DNA of 22,272 nucleotides from Halovenus sp. (GCA_028274925.1 JAQCNR010000431.1:1-22272); one strand, 5' to 3'; counted from the stretch's first letter, positions 7,343-15,465 are shown. Notes: generated from the sequence alone by a model not told the origin. Program-made: numbers and translations.

Positions 7343-8322
7343 GTGACCAGACCCTCGACAGCATTCTCGGCAACGTGTGCCCGGGGGCGACAGTGACGGA
7401 CGCGACGACGCTCGACCGCGGTAATCGCAAAGAAACGACGATCGTTCGCTTCGCGGACGCTGACCCGGTTGTCGTTCAGCGCTCGGCCGACGCCGAGGCG
7501 ATTCAGACAGAAGCACGACTGCTCGTCGAGATTGCCGACCGGACCACGGTCCCTGTTGCCCGGCCGCTGTCGGACAACAACGGCTGGCTGGTTACGCCGT
7601 ATGTCCCGGGCGAGGACCTTCACGTCGAGTTTGTCGACCACTCCACAGCACAGCAGGAATCACTGGTCGAACAGTTCGGCAACGCGCTGGCGCAACTGCA
7701 CGAGGCCTTCGCCTTCGAGCAGTCTGGTGCACTCTCCGTCGTCGATGGGGCATTGCACGTCGTTGCCGACAGGAGCCAGGTTGCCGGGGGACTCGAACTC
7801 GTGACGGACAGTCCGACCCGGGGCCCCCGGGAGTGGGTTACCCGACTCGGCGAGGCCGCCGTTATCCGACTACCCAAGGAGTTCGACGGGCTCAAACCAC
7901 AACTCCGGTCTGTCGTTGCCCATCCACCGACAGACCGACCGACGCCGCGGCTCTTTCCGTGGGACTTCCGGCCGGGTAATGCGCTGGCCGAGGACGGCAA
8001 CCTAGCCGCAATACTGGACTGGGAGGGACCGCTTGCCGCCGACCCGGCGCTGTCCTACGCCAAAGCCGAGTACCTGATCGCAGACTGGTACGTGCCCCAC
8101 GAGCGTGCCGACGTTCTCCGGGCCGCCTTCCGACGCGGATACGAGTCGGTTCGCGACGTGCCAGAACCCACGGCTGCACACAGGGTCGCTGCCATTGCCA
8201 GCACTGCCGTCGACTCCCGCGGACAGGTGACGAATCCGAACTATCCGCCCGTCGACCGCGAGGCAGCCATCCAGTTCCACCGCGAGGCGTTGGGTCGGGT
8301 GCTGGACGAGGACGACAGATAA
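7339..8322 (+). CDS. Aminoglycoside phosphotransferase (APH)-family kinase
   Basis: Protein of 327 residues with a kinase-like fold. The N-lobe carries TEARLL (57-62, the conserved Glu), and a hinge-like LVTPYVPGEDL follows. The C-lobe has the catalytic loop PWDFRPGN (207-214), with D209 and N214 in place of the usual HGDLxxxN, and the metal-binding ILDWEG (225-230, D227), corresponding to the DFG/DWE position. The histidine normally two places before the catalytic aspartate is replaced (P-W-D). The family phosphorylates hydroxyl or amino groups of small molecules such as sugars, choline or aminoglycosides; the substrate here is unknown. The ATG overlaps the HAD stop. The frame is open further upstream inside the HAD gene, but this start gives the normal N-terminus. 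Confidence 0.85.
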   Translation: MSDQTLDSILGNVCPGATVTDATTLDRGNRKETTIVRFADADPVVVQRSADAEAIQTEARLLVEIADRTTVPVARPLSDNNGWLVTPYVPGEDLHVEFVDHSTAQQESLVEQFGNALAQLHEAFAFEQSGALSVVDGALHVVADRSQVAGGLELVTDSPTRGPREWVTRLGEAAVIRLPKEFDGLKPQLRSVVAHPPTDRPTPRLFPWDFRPGNALAEDGNLAAILDWEGPLAADPALSYAKAEYLIADWYVPHERADVLRAAFRRGYESVRDVPEPTAAHRVAAIASTAVDSRGQVTNPNYPPVDREAAIQFHREALGRVLDEDDR

Positions 8323-8332
8323 TAAATTATTT
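8321..8332 (+). promoter_or_regulatory. TATA-like element for the TraB-RDD gene
   Basis: AATAAATTATTT lies 26-37 bases before the ATG at 8358, just past the stop of the kinase gene. It fits a leaderless or near-leaderless transcript and suggests the large membrane protein is transcribed on its own. Confidence 0.45.
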
Positions 8333-8357
8333 CTGGCTGCTATGATGACTGCGGTGC

Positions 8358-10259
8358 ATGAACCGGTCGGTTTCGCTGGGCGTGTTCGGCGCGATTCACG
8401 TTGACGACGCAGCGAAGGTCACTGCCGAATTCGACAGGTTTCGTGAGGACGGTGACGCAATATTTATCGAGTATCCGACAGGGACGAGGCTGGGGGTCGG
8501 TGACCCCTCGGATATCCTGCGGTATCCGCTGGAATTGCTCTCGTATCTGCTGCTCACGCTCGTCCACGGCCCGTTCTATCTCCTGTTCAACCGTGACCTG
8601 TACTCCGCCGAGTATCTCGCAGCCGCACGGCTCAGCGAGGACGAGGATATTCCACTCCACGCTGTCGACACGCCGTTTCTCCAGTTGCCCCGGGGGCCGC
8701 TCACGATAGCTGGCAACTGGCTCGGGTTGGGGCTGTTCGTCTGGCTTGCGCCGATTTCGGTTGGGGTTGTCGTCGGTGCGCTTCTCGTCGCCGGGTTTGG
8801 ACCGGCCCTCCTGCGGCGAGTGGGGAGACGTCTCGGTGTGCTCGCCGCAGCAGTCGTCTGGACCGGCGCGTATGCGGTCATCTTCTGGCAGTTCACACTG
8901 GTTGCGGGGGTGTTTGTGCTCGTGTTGATTGTCGTCTTGTTCGGTCGACTGAACAGCGCCCACGAGTACCGCAACGAGCAGATGATTGCACGAGTTGAGT
9001 CTCGGGTCGCAACCGAGGGCTACGAGCAGGCCGTCTTGGTGTGTGGGCGCGCCCACGTCCTCGGCCTCGTCGAACAGGCCCGCGAGTACGGGCTGGACGC
9101 TGACCGGGCGCACGTCTCGAAGTTCCGCAGCGAGGGCGAGACGCTCGCACCGGTGGACCTCGGCGAACTGCGAGAGCGCGGTGACGTAGATTTGGAGTTG
9201 CCGAACCCGTCTGCTCGCCCAGACCCCAACACACGGCTCGTCAGCCCAGCGCCCCCGCAGTCAGTGCGCAGTCGACGACTCGCCGCCGGAGTGGTAGACC
9301 TCTGTATCAGTTACCTCTGTGCGGTCGCGGTCAGTGACGTACTCTGGAGACAGATGGGGAGTGTGGGCGCACCCGAATCCCCGAGTGTGAAATTCCTCGC
9401 AGGCGTCGTCATCGTGCTCGCGTACCACGGCGTCTTCGAGGCCATCTGGGCGACGACCCCCGCAAAACGACTGGTCGGACTGTTCGTGACCGACCGCGAC
9501 GGCTACCGACCGGCGCTGTGGCAGGTGCTCGTCCGGACGCTGCTCCGACCGCTGGATTATCTCGTCGGGTTCTTCCTGCTCGCGGGGACGACACGCCAGC
9601 GTCGACTGGGTGATATCGCTGCTGGCACGCTCGTCGGCTACGACGCAGGGTCGGAGGCGACTGAGACGCGCACACCGAGTCTCGACACCGACCTCGACCG
9701 GCAGGTCATCGTCGCCGGCAGCGACCGCCGCAGTGTTGGCTCGCGAATTGTCGCCGCCTGTGTCGATATCGTCCCCGCATTTCTGTTCGGTACCGTCCTG
9801 TTCGCGCTGGTACTCGCGCTTCTCAGTGTCGGATTTGATGGGACACTCGAGTCTGAGACGATTGGAGACAATCTGGTGATAGCTGGGGTAGCGTACTCGA
9901 TGGCACTGTACCATCCACTGTCGACGGTGGTGTTCGGCCAGACGCTCGGACAGCGGGTGACGAGTCTCCGCGTCGCCGCCCCCGACGGAACGGTCCCAGA
10001 GGGCGGGTCACTGGCGGTGAAGTACCTGCTCCGGCCGCTGGATTACGGACTTGCGCCGCTGACGCTGCTCACAGTCCTGTTCACAGCACAGAAGCAGCGG
10101 CCCAGTAAACTGGTCGCCGGGACAGTTGTCGGGCGAGCGAAACCCGACCGTTCAGATGACGAGCCACCGGCTACGGAGCAACAGACGGAATCGACTCAGA
10201 CGCCAGCCGAGCAACCGAGCCCGGACGCTGGCGATTACCCCTCGTACTCGGAGACCTGA
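8358..10259 (+). CDS. Membrane protein: TraB-like domain fused to two RDD domains
   Basis: Predicted membrane protein of 633 residues. The N-terminal part has TraB/ChaN-like signatures: GAIHV (11-15), an IFIEYP strand (35-40), and after several hydrophobic helices (55-75, 115-150, 160-197) the RNEQM (205-209) and GRAHV (230-234) motifs seen near the end of TraB-type folds. Two RDD modules follow at about 302-430 and 458-592. Each starts with SRRLAAGVVD or SRIVAACVD (Arg and Asp of the RDD motif), continues with LLRPLDY, and ends with RLGDIAAGTLVG or RPSKLVAGTVVG. The tail (595-633) is hydrophilic and Thr/Gln/Glu-rich. TraB-like proteins are proposed metal-dependent proteases and RDD proteins are linked to transport; a function for the fusion is not established. 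The 3' end overlaps the convergent neighbour by 25 bases. Confidence 0.75.
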   Translation: MNRSVSLGVFGAIHVDDAAKVTAEFDRFREDGDAIFIEYPTGTRLGVGDPSDILRYPLELLSYLLLTLVHGPFYLLFNRDLYSAEYLAAARLSEDEDIPLHAVDTPFLQLPRGPLTIAGNWLGLGLFVWLAPISVGVVVGALLVAGFGPALLRRVGRRLGVLAAAVVWTGAYAVIFWQFTLVAGVFVLVLIVVLFGRLNSAHEYRNEQMIARVESRVATEGYEQAVLVCGRAHVLGLVEQAREYGLDADRAHVSKFRSEGETLAPVDLGELRERGDVDLELPNPSARPDPNTRLVSPAPPQSVRSRRLAAGVVDLCISYLCAVAVSDVLWRQMGSVGAPESPSVKFLAGVVIVLAYHGVFEAIWATTPAKRLVGLFVTDRDGYRPALWQVLVRTLLRPLDYLVGFFLLAGTTRQRRLGDIAAGTLVGYDAGSEATETRTPSLDTDLDRQVIVAGSDRRSVGSRIVAACVDIVPAFLFGTVLFALVLALLSVGFDGTLESETIGDNLVIAGVAYSMALYHPLSTVVFGQTLGQRVTSLRVAAPDGTVPEGGSLAVKYLLRPLDYGLAPLTLLTVLFTAQKQRPSKLVAGTVVGRAKPDRSDDEPPATEQQTESTQTPAEQPSPDAGDYPSYSET

Positions 10260-11254
10260 ACGAGTTGCTTGCCGATGTTGTCGCCCTCGAACAGTCCGAG
10301 GAAGGCGTCGGGTGCGTTTTCGAGGCCTTCAGTGACCGTCTCTCGGTACTGGATTGTGCCGTCTGCAACCCACTGGCCGAGTTGTTTGGCGGACTTGTCG
10401 AACCGTTCGCTGAAGTCACTGACGAGGAAGCCCTCGACAGTCGCGCGGGTCTGGATGAGGTTCATCAGTTTCCGCGGACCGGTCGGCAGTTCGGTGGCGT
10501 TGTACAGCGAAATCTGACCGCAGATTCCAACACTGGCGTCGACATTGAGGTGGTTGAACACAGCGTCAGTAATCGGGCCGCCAACGTTGTCGAAGTACGA
10601 ATCGACGCCGTGGGGCGCGGCTTCTCGGAGTGCTGCGCCGTAGTCGTCGACCTCCTTGTAGTTGATTCCAACATCGAAGCCAAGGTCCTCTTCGAGGAAC
10701 TCGACCTTTTCATCCGAGCCAGCGAATCCAACGACACGAGCGCCGTTGAGCTTCGCAATTTGGCCTGCGACGGAGCCAACAGCGCCGGCCGCGCCGGTGA
10801 CGACGAACGTGTCGCCGGCGTGTGGCTGGATAACTTCGTTGACGCCGAAGTAGGCGGTATTGCCGGGCATGCCGAGCACGCCGAGGTACGCGGAGAGCGG
10901 CCCGCGGTTCGGGTCAACCTGAGTGAGTTCGGCCGCGGGTGCGGTGGCGTACTCTGCCCAGTTGAGTTCGCCGGTAACGACATCGCCGGCCTCGAAGCCA
11001 GCGCCGTTACTCTCGACGACTTCACCGACAACACCGCAGTGCAGCGGTTCGCCGACATCCCACGGTTCGGCGTAGGATTCGGTGTCGCGCATCCGGTCGC
11101 GCATGTAGGGGTCGACGGACATGTAGATAGTCCGGACCAGCGCCTCGCCGGGCCCCGGTTCTGGGATTGCTTCTTCGGCGTACTCGAAGGCGTCTTCGGT
11201 CGGTGTGCCTCGCGGACGGTCTGCCAGCTTGTAGACGTGGTGTGTCTCAGCCAT
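10235..11254 (-). CDS. NADP-dependent medium-chain oxidoreductase (PTGR/YncB-like)
   Basis: Soluble enzyme of 339 residues of the zinc-independent medium-chain dehydrogenase/reductase superfamily, leukotriene-B4-dehydrogenase/curcumin-reductase group. Characteristic are YMSVDPYMRDRM (44-55), the nucleotide-binding VTGAAGAVGSVAGQ (152-165) and GMPGNTAYFG (128-137). Members reduce carbon-carbon double bonds of unsaturated ketones or aldehydes with NADPH; the substrate here is unknown. The frame runs on upstream to 11596, but the ATG at 11254 gives the family's normal N-terminus and has a TATA-like element 26-34 bases upstream; the extra part is antisense to nothing useful and overlaps the next gene. 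The stop lies inside the convergent TraB-RDD gene. Confidence 0.9.
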   Translation of the reverse strand: MAETHHVYKLADRPRGTPTEDAFEYAEEAIPEPGPGEALVRTIYMSVDPYMRDRMRDTESYAEPWDVGEPLHCGVVGEVVESNGAGFEAGDVVTGELNWAEYATAPAAELTQVDPNRGPLSAYLGVLGMPGNTAYFGVNEVIQPHAGDTFVVTGAAGAVGSVAGQIAKLNGARVVGFAGSDEKVEFLEEDLGFDVGINYKEVDDYGAALREAAPHGVDSYFDNVGGPITDAVFNHLNVDASVGICGQISLYNATELPTGPRKLMNLIQTRATVEGFLVSDFSERFDKSAKQLGQWVADGTIQYRETVTEGLENAPDAFLGLFEGDNIGKQLVQVSEYEG

Positions 11255-11279
11255 ACCCCGCCATTCACTCGGGCCCGGC

Positions 11280-11288
11280 AATATAGTT
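11280..11288 (-). promoter_or_regulatory. TATA-like element for the oxidoreductase gene
   Basis: On the minus strand the stretch AAACTATATT lies about 26-34 bases before the ATG at 11254. It lies between that gene and the stop of the upstream MFS gene, suggesting separate transcription. Confidence 0.5.
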
Positions 11289-11297
11289 TGGAATTGC

Positions 11298-12581
11298 TCA
11301 GGCAACCTGTCCGTCGTCAACAACGTGCAGCCAGAGCGAACAGCACAGCGCGAGTCCCGCCGCCCCAGCAGCCAGCCCAAAGGCGACGCGATAGCCCGTC
11401 GTGGTGTAGACGCGGGCACCGCCGGCGAGTTCGCCGGTCCAGTACGAATCGAGAATGAGTCCCATTGCAGAGGGGAACACCGCTGCGCCGAGGAACGACG
11501 CACCGTTGATTGTCCCGAGGGCAATCCCGCTCGCGCGGTCAGGGTTGCGCTCCTTGATAAGCGGGTAGGTGAGGACGAAAGAGCCGAGCAGCCCACCGGT
11601 CAGGAAAAAGGCAATAGCGATGACCGGCAGCGGCGGGTCACCGAGGATGGCTATGAGTGCGAGCACAGCCGTGTAGACGACGCCACCGACGACGACGATC
11701 TCGGTTCGCAGCCCAGTTCGGTCCGAGAGCCAGCCGAAAAACGGCGGCCCGAGTACCGCGCCGACGCCGCCGAGAAGCGTGAACAGCGAGGCGACAGTGA
11801 CACTCGTTCCGTAGACTTGCCGGACGTAGGGAATCCCCCACAGCCCAAACAGCGTGAGGTTCACCCCGCCGGTACAGAACAGAATGACAAAGACAACCCA
11901 CGTCAGCCGGTCACGAACGACGGCTTTCAGAAAGTCCCAGCTCTCGCTCGCGGAGGGACGAGGTGGTTCGGGCACGCCCTCGATTGCCTCCAATCCTGCC
12001 CGTTCGGGCGAATCCCGGACGAAGAGGTAGACCGAGATTGCCAGCCCGAAGCCCGCCACGGCGAGGACGAGGACGGAGGTTCGCCACCCGGCCGCACCGA
12101 CAAGTAGCGCGAACGGCGTCGTCGCAACAATTCCGCCAGCGCCTGCGACGGCGAAACTCACGCCGTTCATCGTCCCGAACTCCTCGGCGGTGTACCAACT
12201 CGCACAGAAGCGCAAAATTGAGACGAAGATGACACTGCCGCTGAGTCCGATCAGAAACCGGCCTGCAAAGGCGACCGGATAGCTCCCAGCCAGCGCGAAC
12301 ACCACCGCACCGATGTTCGTTCCAATTCCGCCGACTGCGGCCGTTCGTCGCGGCCCAACCGAGTCGACGAGCACGCCCGTCGGAATCTGCATCAGCGCGT
12401 AGACGAAGAAGAAACTCGCGTGCAGCGTCCCCAGTTGTGCGCCGGCAATCTCGAAGGCAGTCATCAACTCCTCGGCGACGACAGCCGTCGACAGTCGGTA
12501 GGTGTTGACCAGCAAGTACGAGGCTGCCAGCAGCGCCCAGAGTATCCAGCGACGCCCCCGCGCCGACGACCAGTAGCTCAT
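11298..12581 (-). CDS. Major facilitator superfamily (MFS) transporter
   Basis: Integral membrane protein of 427 residues with about twelve hydrophobic segments in two halves. The loop between helices 2 and 3 has GVLVDSVGPRR, the MFS motif A (G-x-x-x-D-x-x-G-x-R-R), and the matching position of the second half has GWLSDRTGLR. A hydrophilic central loop with RDSPERAGLE separates the halves. The substrate is not evident; the overall pattern resembles anion/organic-acid or general drug/sugar MFS members. The frame opens at an ATG at 12620, but I choose 12581 because GGGGGAG sits 8 bases upstream of it and the only TATA-like element is too close to 12620 to serve that start. Confidence 0.88.
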   Translation of the reverse strand: MSYWSSARGRRWILWALLAASYLLVNTYRLSTAVVAEELMTAFEIAGAQLGTLHASFFFVYALMQIPTGVLVDSVGPRRTAAVGGIGTNIGAVVFALAGSYPVAFAGRFLIGLSGSVIFVSILRFCASWYTAEEFGTMNGVSFAVAGAGGIVATTPFALLVGAAGWRTSVLVLAVAGFGLAISVYLFVRDSPERAGLEAIEGVPEPPRPSASESWDFLKAVVRDRLTWVVFVILFCTGGVNLTLFGLWGIPYVRQVYGTSVTVASLFTLLGGVGAVLGPPFFGWLSDRTGLRTEIVVVGGVVYTAVLALIAILGDPPLPVIAIAFFLTGGLLGSFVLTYPLIKERNPDRASGIALGTINGASFLGAAVFPSAMGLILDSYWTGELAGGARVYTTTGYRVAFGLAAGAAGLALCCSLWLHVVDDGQVA

Positions 12582-12589
12582 TAGCTGTA

Positions 12590-12596
12590 CTCCCCC
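12590..12596 (-). promoter_or_regulatory. Ribosome binding site deciding the MFS start
   Basis: GGGGGAG on the minus strand, 8 bases before the ATG at 12581. It is one of few good Shine-Dalgarno-like sites in the window and decides between two in-frame ATGs. Confidence 0.45.
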
Positions 12597-12630
12597 GGGT
12601 GTGCGTGAAAAGGTTTCCATCCTAGTCTGT

Positions 12631-12640
12631 AATTATTATC
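12631..12640 (-). promoter_or_regulatory. TATA-like element for the MFS gene
   Basis: GATAATAATT on the minus strand, centred about 54 bases before the preferred ATG at 12581. A transcript starting about 25 bases further on would have a short leader containing the GGGGGAG site. Confidence 0.4.
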
Positions 12641-12703
12641 GCTGAACGATTTTCAACCAGCCTGAACTTCCATTGGAAGCCTTGTCAACTCATACCACAA
12701 CAC

Positions 12704-12710
12704 TGTTTAG
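12704..12710 (+). promoter_or_regulatory. TATA-like element for the small zinc-finger gene
   Basis: TGTTTAG lies 24-30 bases before the ATG at 12734, the spacing expected for a leaderless haloarchaeal transcript. Confidence 0.4.
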
Positions 12711-12733
12711 TGTCTCGGGGGCTCCGTAGAGGT

Positions 12734-12889
12734 ATGGAGTGGAAGCGAACACAGGCCCCATCGCAGGTCAACGACTGCGATTGTGGCGGCGACGCGGTCG
12801 AAGAACTTGCGGACGGATTAGTGCGAAGTTACCGCTGTGCGGAGTGTCATAGCGGTCTCGGTGACGTGACGATGGGCCACGAGCCGTAA
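12734..12889 (+). CDS. Small zinc-finger-like protein (51 residues)
   Basis: Short open frame from ATG to TAA. It encodes CDC (residues 15-17) and CAEC (35-38) separated by about 17 residues, a four-cysteine arrangement that could bind one zinc ion, with further potential ligands H39 and H49. It is acidic with haloarchaeal codon use, has a TATA-like element at leaderless distance, and sits alone between the divergent MFS gene and the next plus-strand gene. Many haloarchaea encode such 40-70-residue double-CxxC proteins, mostly of unknown function. I do not recognise the family. Evidence for coding: promoter spacing, paired cysteines and third-position GC preference. Confidence 0.65.
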   Translation: MEWKRTQAPSQVNDCDCGGDAVEELADGLVRSYRCAECHSGLGDVTMGHEP

Positions 12890-12950
12890 CGAAAACCGGG
12901 TTTCTCGTGGCGCGCGGAGGCGGTATCAGAGCGGGTTGTGTAGCGAGAGA

Positions 12951-12957
12951 TTTATTT
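12951..12957 (+). promoter_or_regulatory. TATA-like element
   Basis: TTTATTT lies 24-30 bases before the ATG at 12981 in otherwise GC-rich surroundings; a good leaderless haloarchaeal promoter candidate. Confidence 0.55.
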
Positions 12958-12980
12958 GAGAGACACGTCACTGCAGACAC

Positions 12981-13928
12981 ATGGATACCGGTGATGGCGA
13001 GAAGACAACCTCACGCTCACCGGAGCAGTCGTCGGCTGACGACAGCGAGGTTGGTGACGCCCTCGACATCGAGAGCGCGCTGTCGGACCTCCCGGGTGCA
13101 GACGCCGATATCGACGAGACAACGGCAACTGGACAGGTGACCGAGGCACAGAAACTGCCGAGTAGCCAGGTTCCCGACGCCTATCCGGTCGCAATCGACG
13201 GCGAAAACGCGGTTGGACTGCGGATTCGGATCACCGTTGACCGCGAGACGATGGTGTATCTCGGCTGGCCCGAGACCTACGACGAATCCGCGGACCTCGC
13301 TGTGCTGTTGAACAACCTCGGCATCGCTCCGGACCGCTTTGCCGACATCATCGGCGAAGAAATCGACATGGTCGTCATCGACGGACAGTGGGTGCCGAAG
13401 GTTGCGGCGGAGTCGGCACGACCCCACCCGGCCACCGGCAGCGGCGAAGTGCCGACACTTCCCGACGGTGAGGCGGGCAGTGACGGCCCGGAAGTCGTGA
13501 TGAACGACGGGACTACCGCGGTCATCCGCGACGAAGACGGGACTCGGGTCGTCAGCGCCAGCAAACTCAACACCGAGTCGACCAGTCGGTCACAGACACG
13601 CAGTCGGTCAGCTGACGCCACCGAGGAGATGGAGACGAGCCCGGATTACTACTACGGCGTGCTCGGTGTCGGTGGACTCTGGACGCTCGTCTTGTTCGGA
13701 CTGGTAACGAGTATTCACATCCTGCCGACGGCGGTAACCGGCCTCTTGCTACTCATCTCGCCAGTGGCATTCCCCTTCCTCGTCTACCGTGACGCCGAAC
13801 ACGTCAAGGCCAACAGCCAGTGGTCGCCACACATCGCCTGGACCATCGGCTCCGTGTTCTGGTTCATCAACACGTTCATCTTCTTTGCGTATGTCCTCAA
13901 GCGCCGGCAAGCGATGCGCGGGGACTGA
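12981..13928 (+). CDS. Acidic membrane-anchored protein of unknown function
   Basis: Protein of 315 residues that I do not recognise. Residues 1-60 are hydrophilic, Asp/Glu/Ser-rich and probably disordered. Residues 64-142 form a compact-looking domain (RIRITVDRETMVYLGWPETY, then VLLNNLGIAPDRFADIIGEEIDMVVIDGQWVP). Residues 145-220 are again low-complexity and polar. Three hydrophobic helices follow at about 224-244, 247-268 and 285-306, with a short basic C-terminus (KRRQAMR), placing the large soluble part on one side of the membrane. No signal peptide is visible. It stands alone with its own TATA-like element. Haloarchaea-specific proteins of this style are common; no role can be assigned from sequence. 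Confidence 0.8.
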   Translation: MDTGDGEKTTSRSPEQSSADDSEVGDALDIESALSDLPGADADIDETTATGQVTEAQKLPSSQVPDAYPVAIDGENAVGLRIRITVDRETMVYLGWPETYDESADLAVLLNNLGIAPDRFADIIGEEIDMVVIDGQWVPKVAAESARPHPATGSGEVPTLPDGEAGSDGPEVVMNDGTTAVIRDEDGTRVVSASKLNTESTSRSQTRSRSADATEEMETSPDYYYGVLGVGGLWTLVLFGLVTSIHILPTAVTGLLLLISPVAFPFLVYRDAEHVKANSQWSPHIAWTIGSVFWFINTFIFFAYVLKRRQAMRGD

Positions 13929-13977
13929 GGGACTGCCGAGCCACAGCGTTTACGCCCCGTCGAAATAGTGTGAAGGT

Positions 13978-14670
13978 ATGCCAACGACGAGTCTGGCCGA
14001 CGTGCTCGAACGCAACGCCCGGCACGCAGACTCGCTGTCTGCCAGTTTCTTCGAGGCTGTCGAAGAGCGACAGGAGCCAGCAGCGGTGTCGGTCTGTTGT
14101 GCGGATTCGCGGGTCTCTCAGGAGGCAATGTGGGACGTGCAGGAACCGGGCTGGCTGTTTACGCCGAGCACGATTGGCAATCAGGTCTGGGATTACCACG
14201 ACGGCGAGCGCGTCGTCGACGGCAGTGTGCTCTACCCAATCGAGTACACCGGCACCAAAGTCATGCTGATTGTCGGCCACACTGGGTGTGGTGCGATCAG
14301 CGCCGCGCTGGACGCGCTGCAGGAGCGTGACGCGGAGACGCCAGCAGGCGTCGGGAAGTGGGTCGGCCTGCTGGCACCCGTCATCGAGGGTGGACTCGCA
14401 GATGACCGCGTCGACCCAGCCCGCGAGGTGTCGCTGGTCAACCAGCTTGTCGAGTACAACGTCGACGCACAGATCGACTTTCTGCAGAGCCAGACCGACA
14501 TTCCAGCCGACGTTTCGCTGTTCGGGTTTGTGTACGATTTTCAGGGCATCTACGGTGATGTCCCTGGTCGAGGGTATCTCGTCAACGTCGACGGCGAGAC
14601 TGAAATCGAAGCGCTCGAAAAGCAGGTTCCGGACCGCTTTCGGTCACACGTCGACCGACTGCTGTCTTAG
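13978..14670 (+). CDS. Beta-class carbonic anhydrase
   Basis: Soluble zinc enzyme of 230 residues interconverting CO2 and bicarbonate. The zinc ligands are seen as C41 in CADSR (41-45) and H101/C104 in HTGCG (101-105); D43 and R45 form the conserved Asp-Arg dyad. The length and motif spacing match the family. The ATG lies at the N-terminal helix, and a weak T-rich element (GTTTA near 13948) precedes it at leaderless distance. Haloarchaea use carbonic anhydrases in CO2/bicarbonate balance; nothing nearby fixes the specific role. The 3' end overlaps the convergent nitroreductase gene by 4 bases. Confidence 0.93.
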   Translation: MPTTSLADVLERNARHADSLSASFFEAVEERQEPAAVSVCCADSRVSQEAMWDVQEPGWLFTPSTIGNQVWDYHDGERVVDGSVLYPIEYTGTKVMLIVGHTGCGAISAALDALQERDAETPAGVGKWVGLLAPVIEGGLADDRVDPAREVSLVNQLVEYNVDAQIDFLQSQTDIPADVSLFGFVYDFQGIYGDVPGRGYLVNVDGETEIEALEKQVPDRFRSHVDRLLS

Positions 14671-15329
14671 TCGTCGGCGACGACCGTGTCGTCGGTCGGA
14701 TTGAATTCGTCGATGTGGAGCACTTCGTCGACCGGGCGGCGCTCCTTGCGCTCGTTTTCGATGTCGGCCGTCTCGTCGGCGGGGTAGCCCAGCGTGATGA
14801 GCATCACAGGTTCGTAGCCGTCCGGGATGTCGAAGGCCTCGACCAGTCCGTCGGCGTCGAATCCTTCCATCGGGCAACTGGCAACGCCCTCGTTCCAGGC
14901 AGCGTACATCACTGACATTGCGGCCAGTGCTGTCGAGCGAGTGCTCCAGACGCGGCGGTCGTCTTCGGGCATCTCGGCCATCGCCTCGACGTTACCGAGA
15001 ACTGCGTTCTTGACGTCCTCGCTCGGGAGGTAGTCTTTGGCGAGCCAGTCGTCGAAGACGCTGTTGGCGTGGGCCATCGGGTCGGTGTTGCCCAGCACGA
15101 CAACCGTCGTATCTGCGCCGGTCACGTGTTCCTGGTCGTTGGCGACCGCTTGGAGTGCAGCCTTCTGGTCGTCGTCGCGCAGCGCGAGGAACTCCCACGG
15201 CTGGAGGTTGTAGCCCGAGGGGGCCAGCGTCGCAAGCTCGAAGATTCGCTCTAGTGTCGCGTCGTCGATCGATTCGTCGCTATACTCGTGTACGGACCGT
15301 CGTGTCTGAACGACTTCTTCAAAATCCAT
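14667..15329 (-). CDS. Nitroreductase-family FMN oxidoreductase
   Basis: Flavoprotein of 220 residues. Family features are QTRRSVHEYSD (8-18, phosphate-binding RRS), LAPSGYNLQPWEF (35-47), the central SVMYAAWNEGVASCPMEGF segment and the late MLITLGYPADE. Members are dimeric and bind FMN, reducing nitro compounds, quinones or flavins with NAD(P)H; the substrate is unknown. The frame is open 24 codons upstream, but the ATG at 15329 gives the normal N-terminus, and a weak TATA-like stretch (CCTTACCTA on the minus strand) lies about 27 bases ahead. It follows the NtaA-type monooxygenase gene on the same strand after about 135 bases. Such monooxygenases need a flavin reductase, so a partnership is possible but unproven. 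Confidence 0.9.
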   Translation of the reverse strand: MDFEEVVQTRRSVHEYSDESIDDATLERIFELATLAPSGYNLQPWEFLALRDDDQKAALQAVANDQEHVTGADTTVVVLGNTDPMAHANSVFDDWLAKDYLPSEDVKNAVLGNVEAMAEMPEDDRRVWSTRSTALAAMSVMYAAWNEGVASCPMEGFDADGLVEAFDIPDGYEPVMLITLGYPADETADIENERKERRPVDEVLHIDEFNPTDDTVVADD

Positions 15330-15465
15330 ACCAGCAGGTACGGGCTGTGTAGGTAAGGTGCTCTTGATGGCGGGGATTCTTTCTCCGAATTTGCACGACA
15401 TGACGCCTCACGACACCGATTACACCAAGTACGGTGAATGGTACCCACCTGTCAGTATAGGAGGG

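Noticed and set aside
8340..9113. Minus-strand frame (257 codons) opposite the TraB-RDD gene
   Set aside because: Composition rich in Arg/Gln/His and no motif; shadow of the plus-strand coding frame.
10265..11458. Long plus-strand frame (397 codons) opposite the oxidoreductase
   Set aside because: It mirrors the codon structure of the oxidoreductase gene and has no domain signature.
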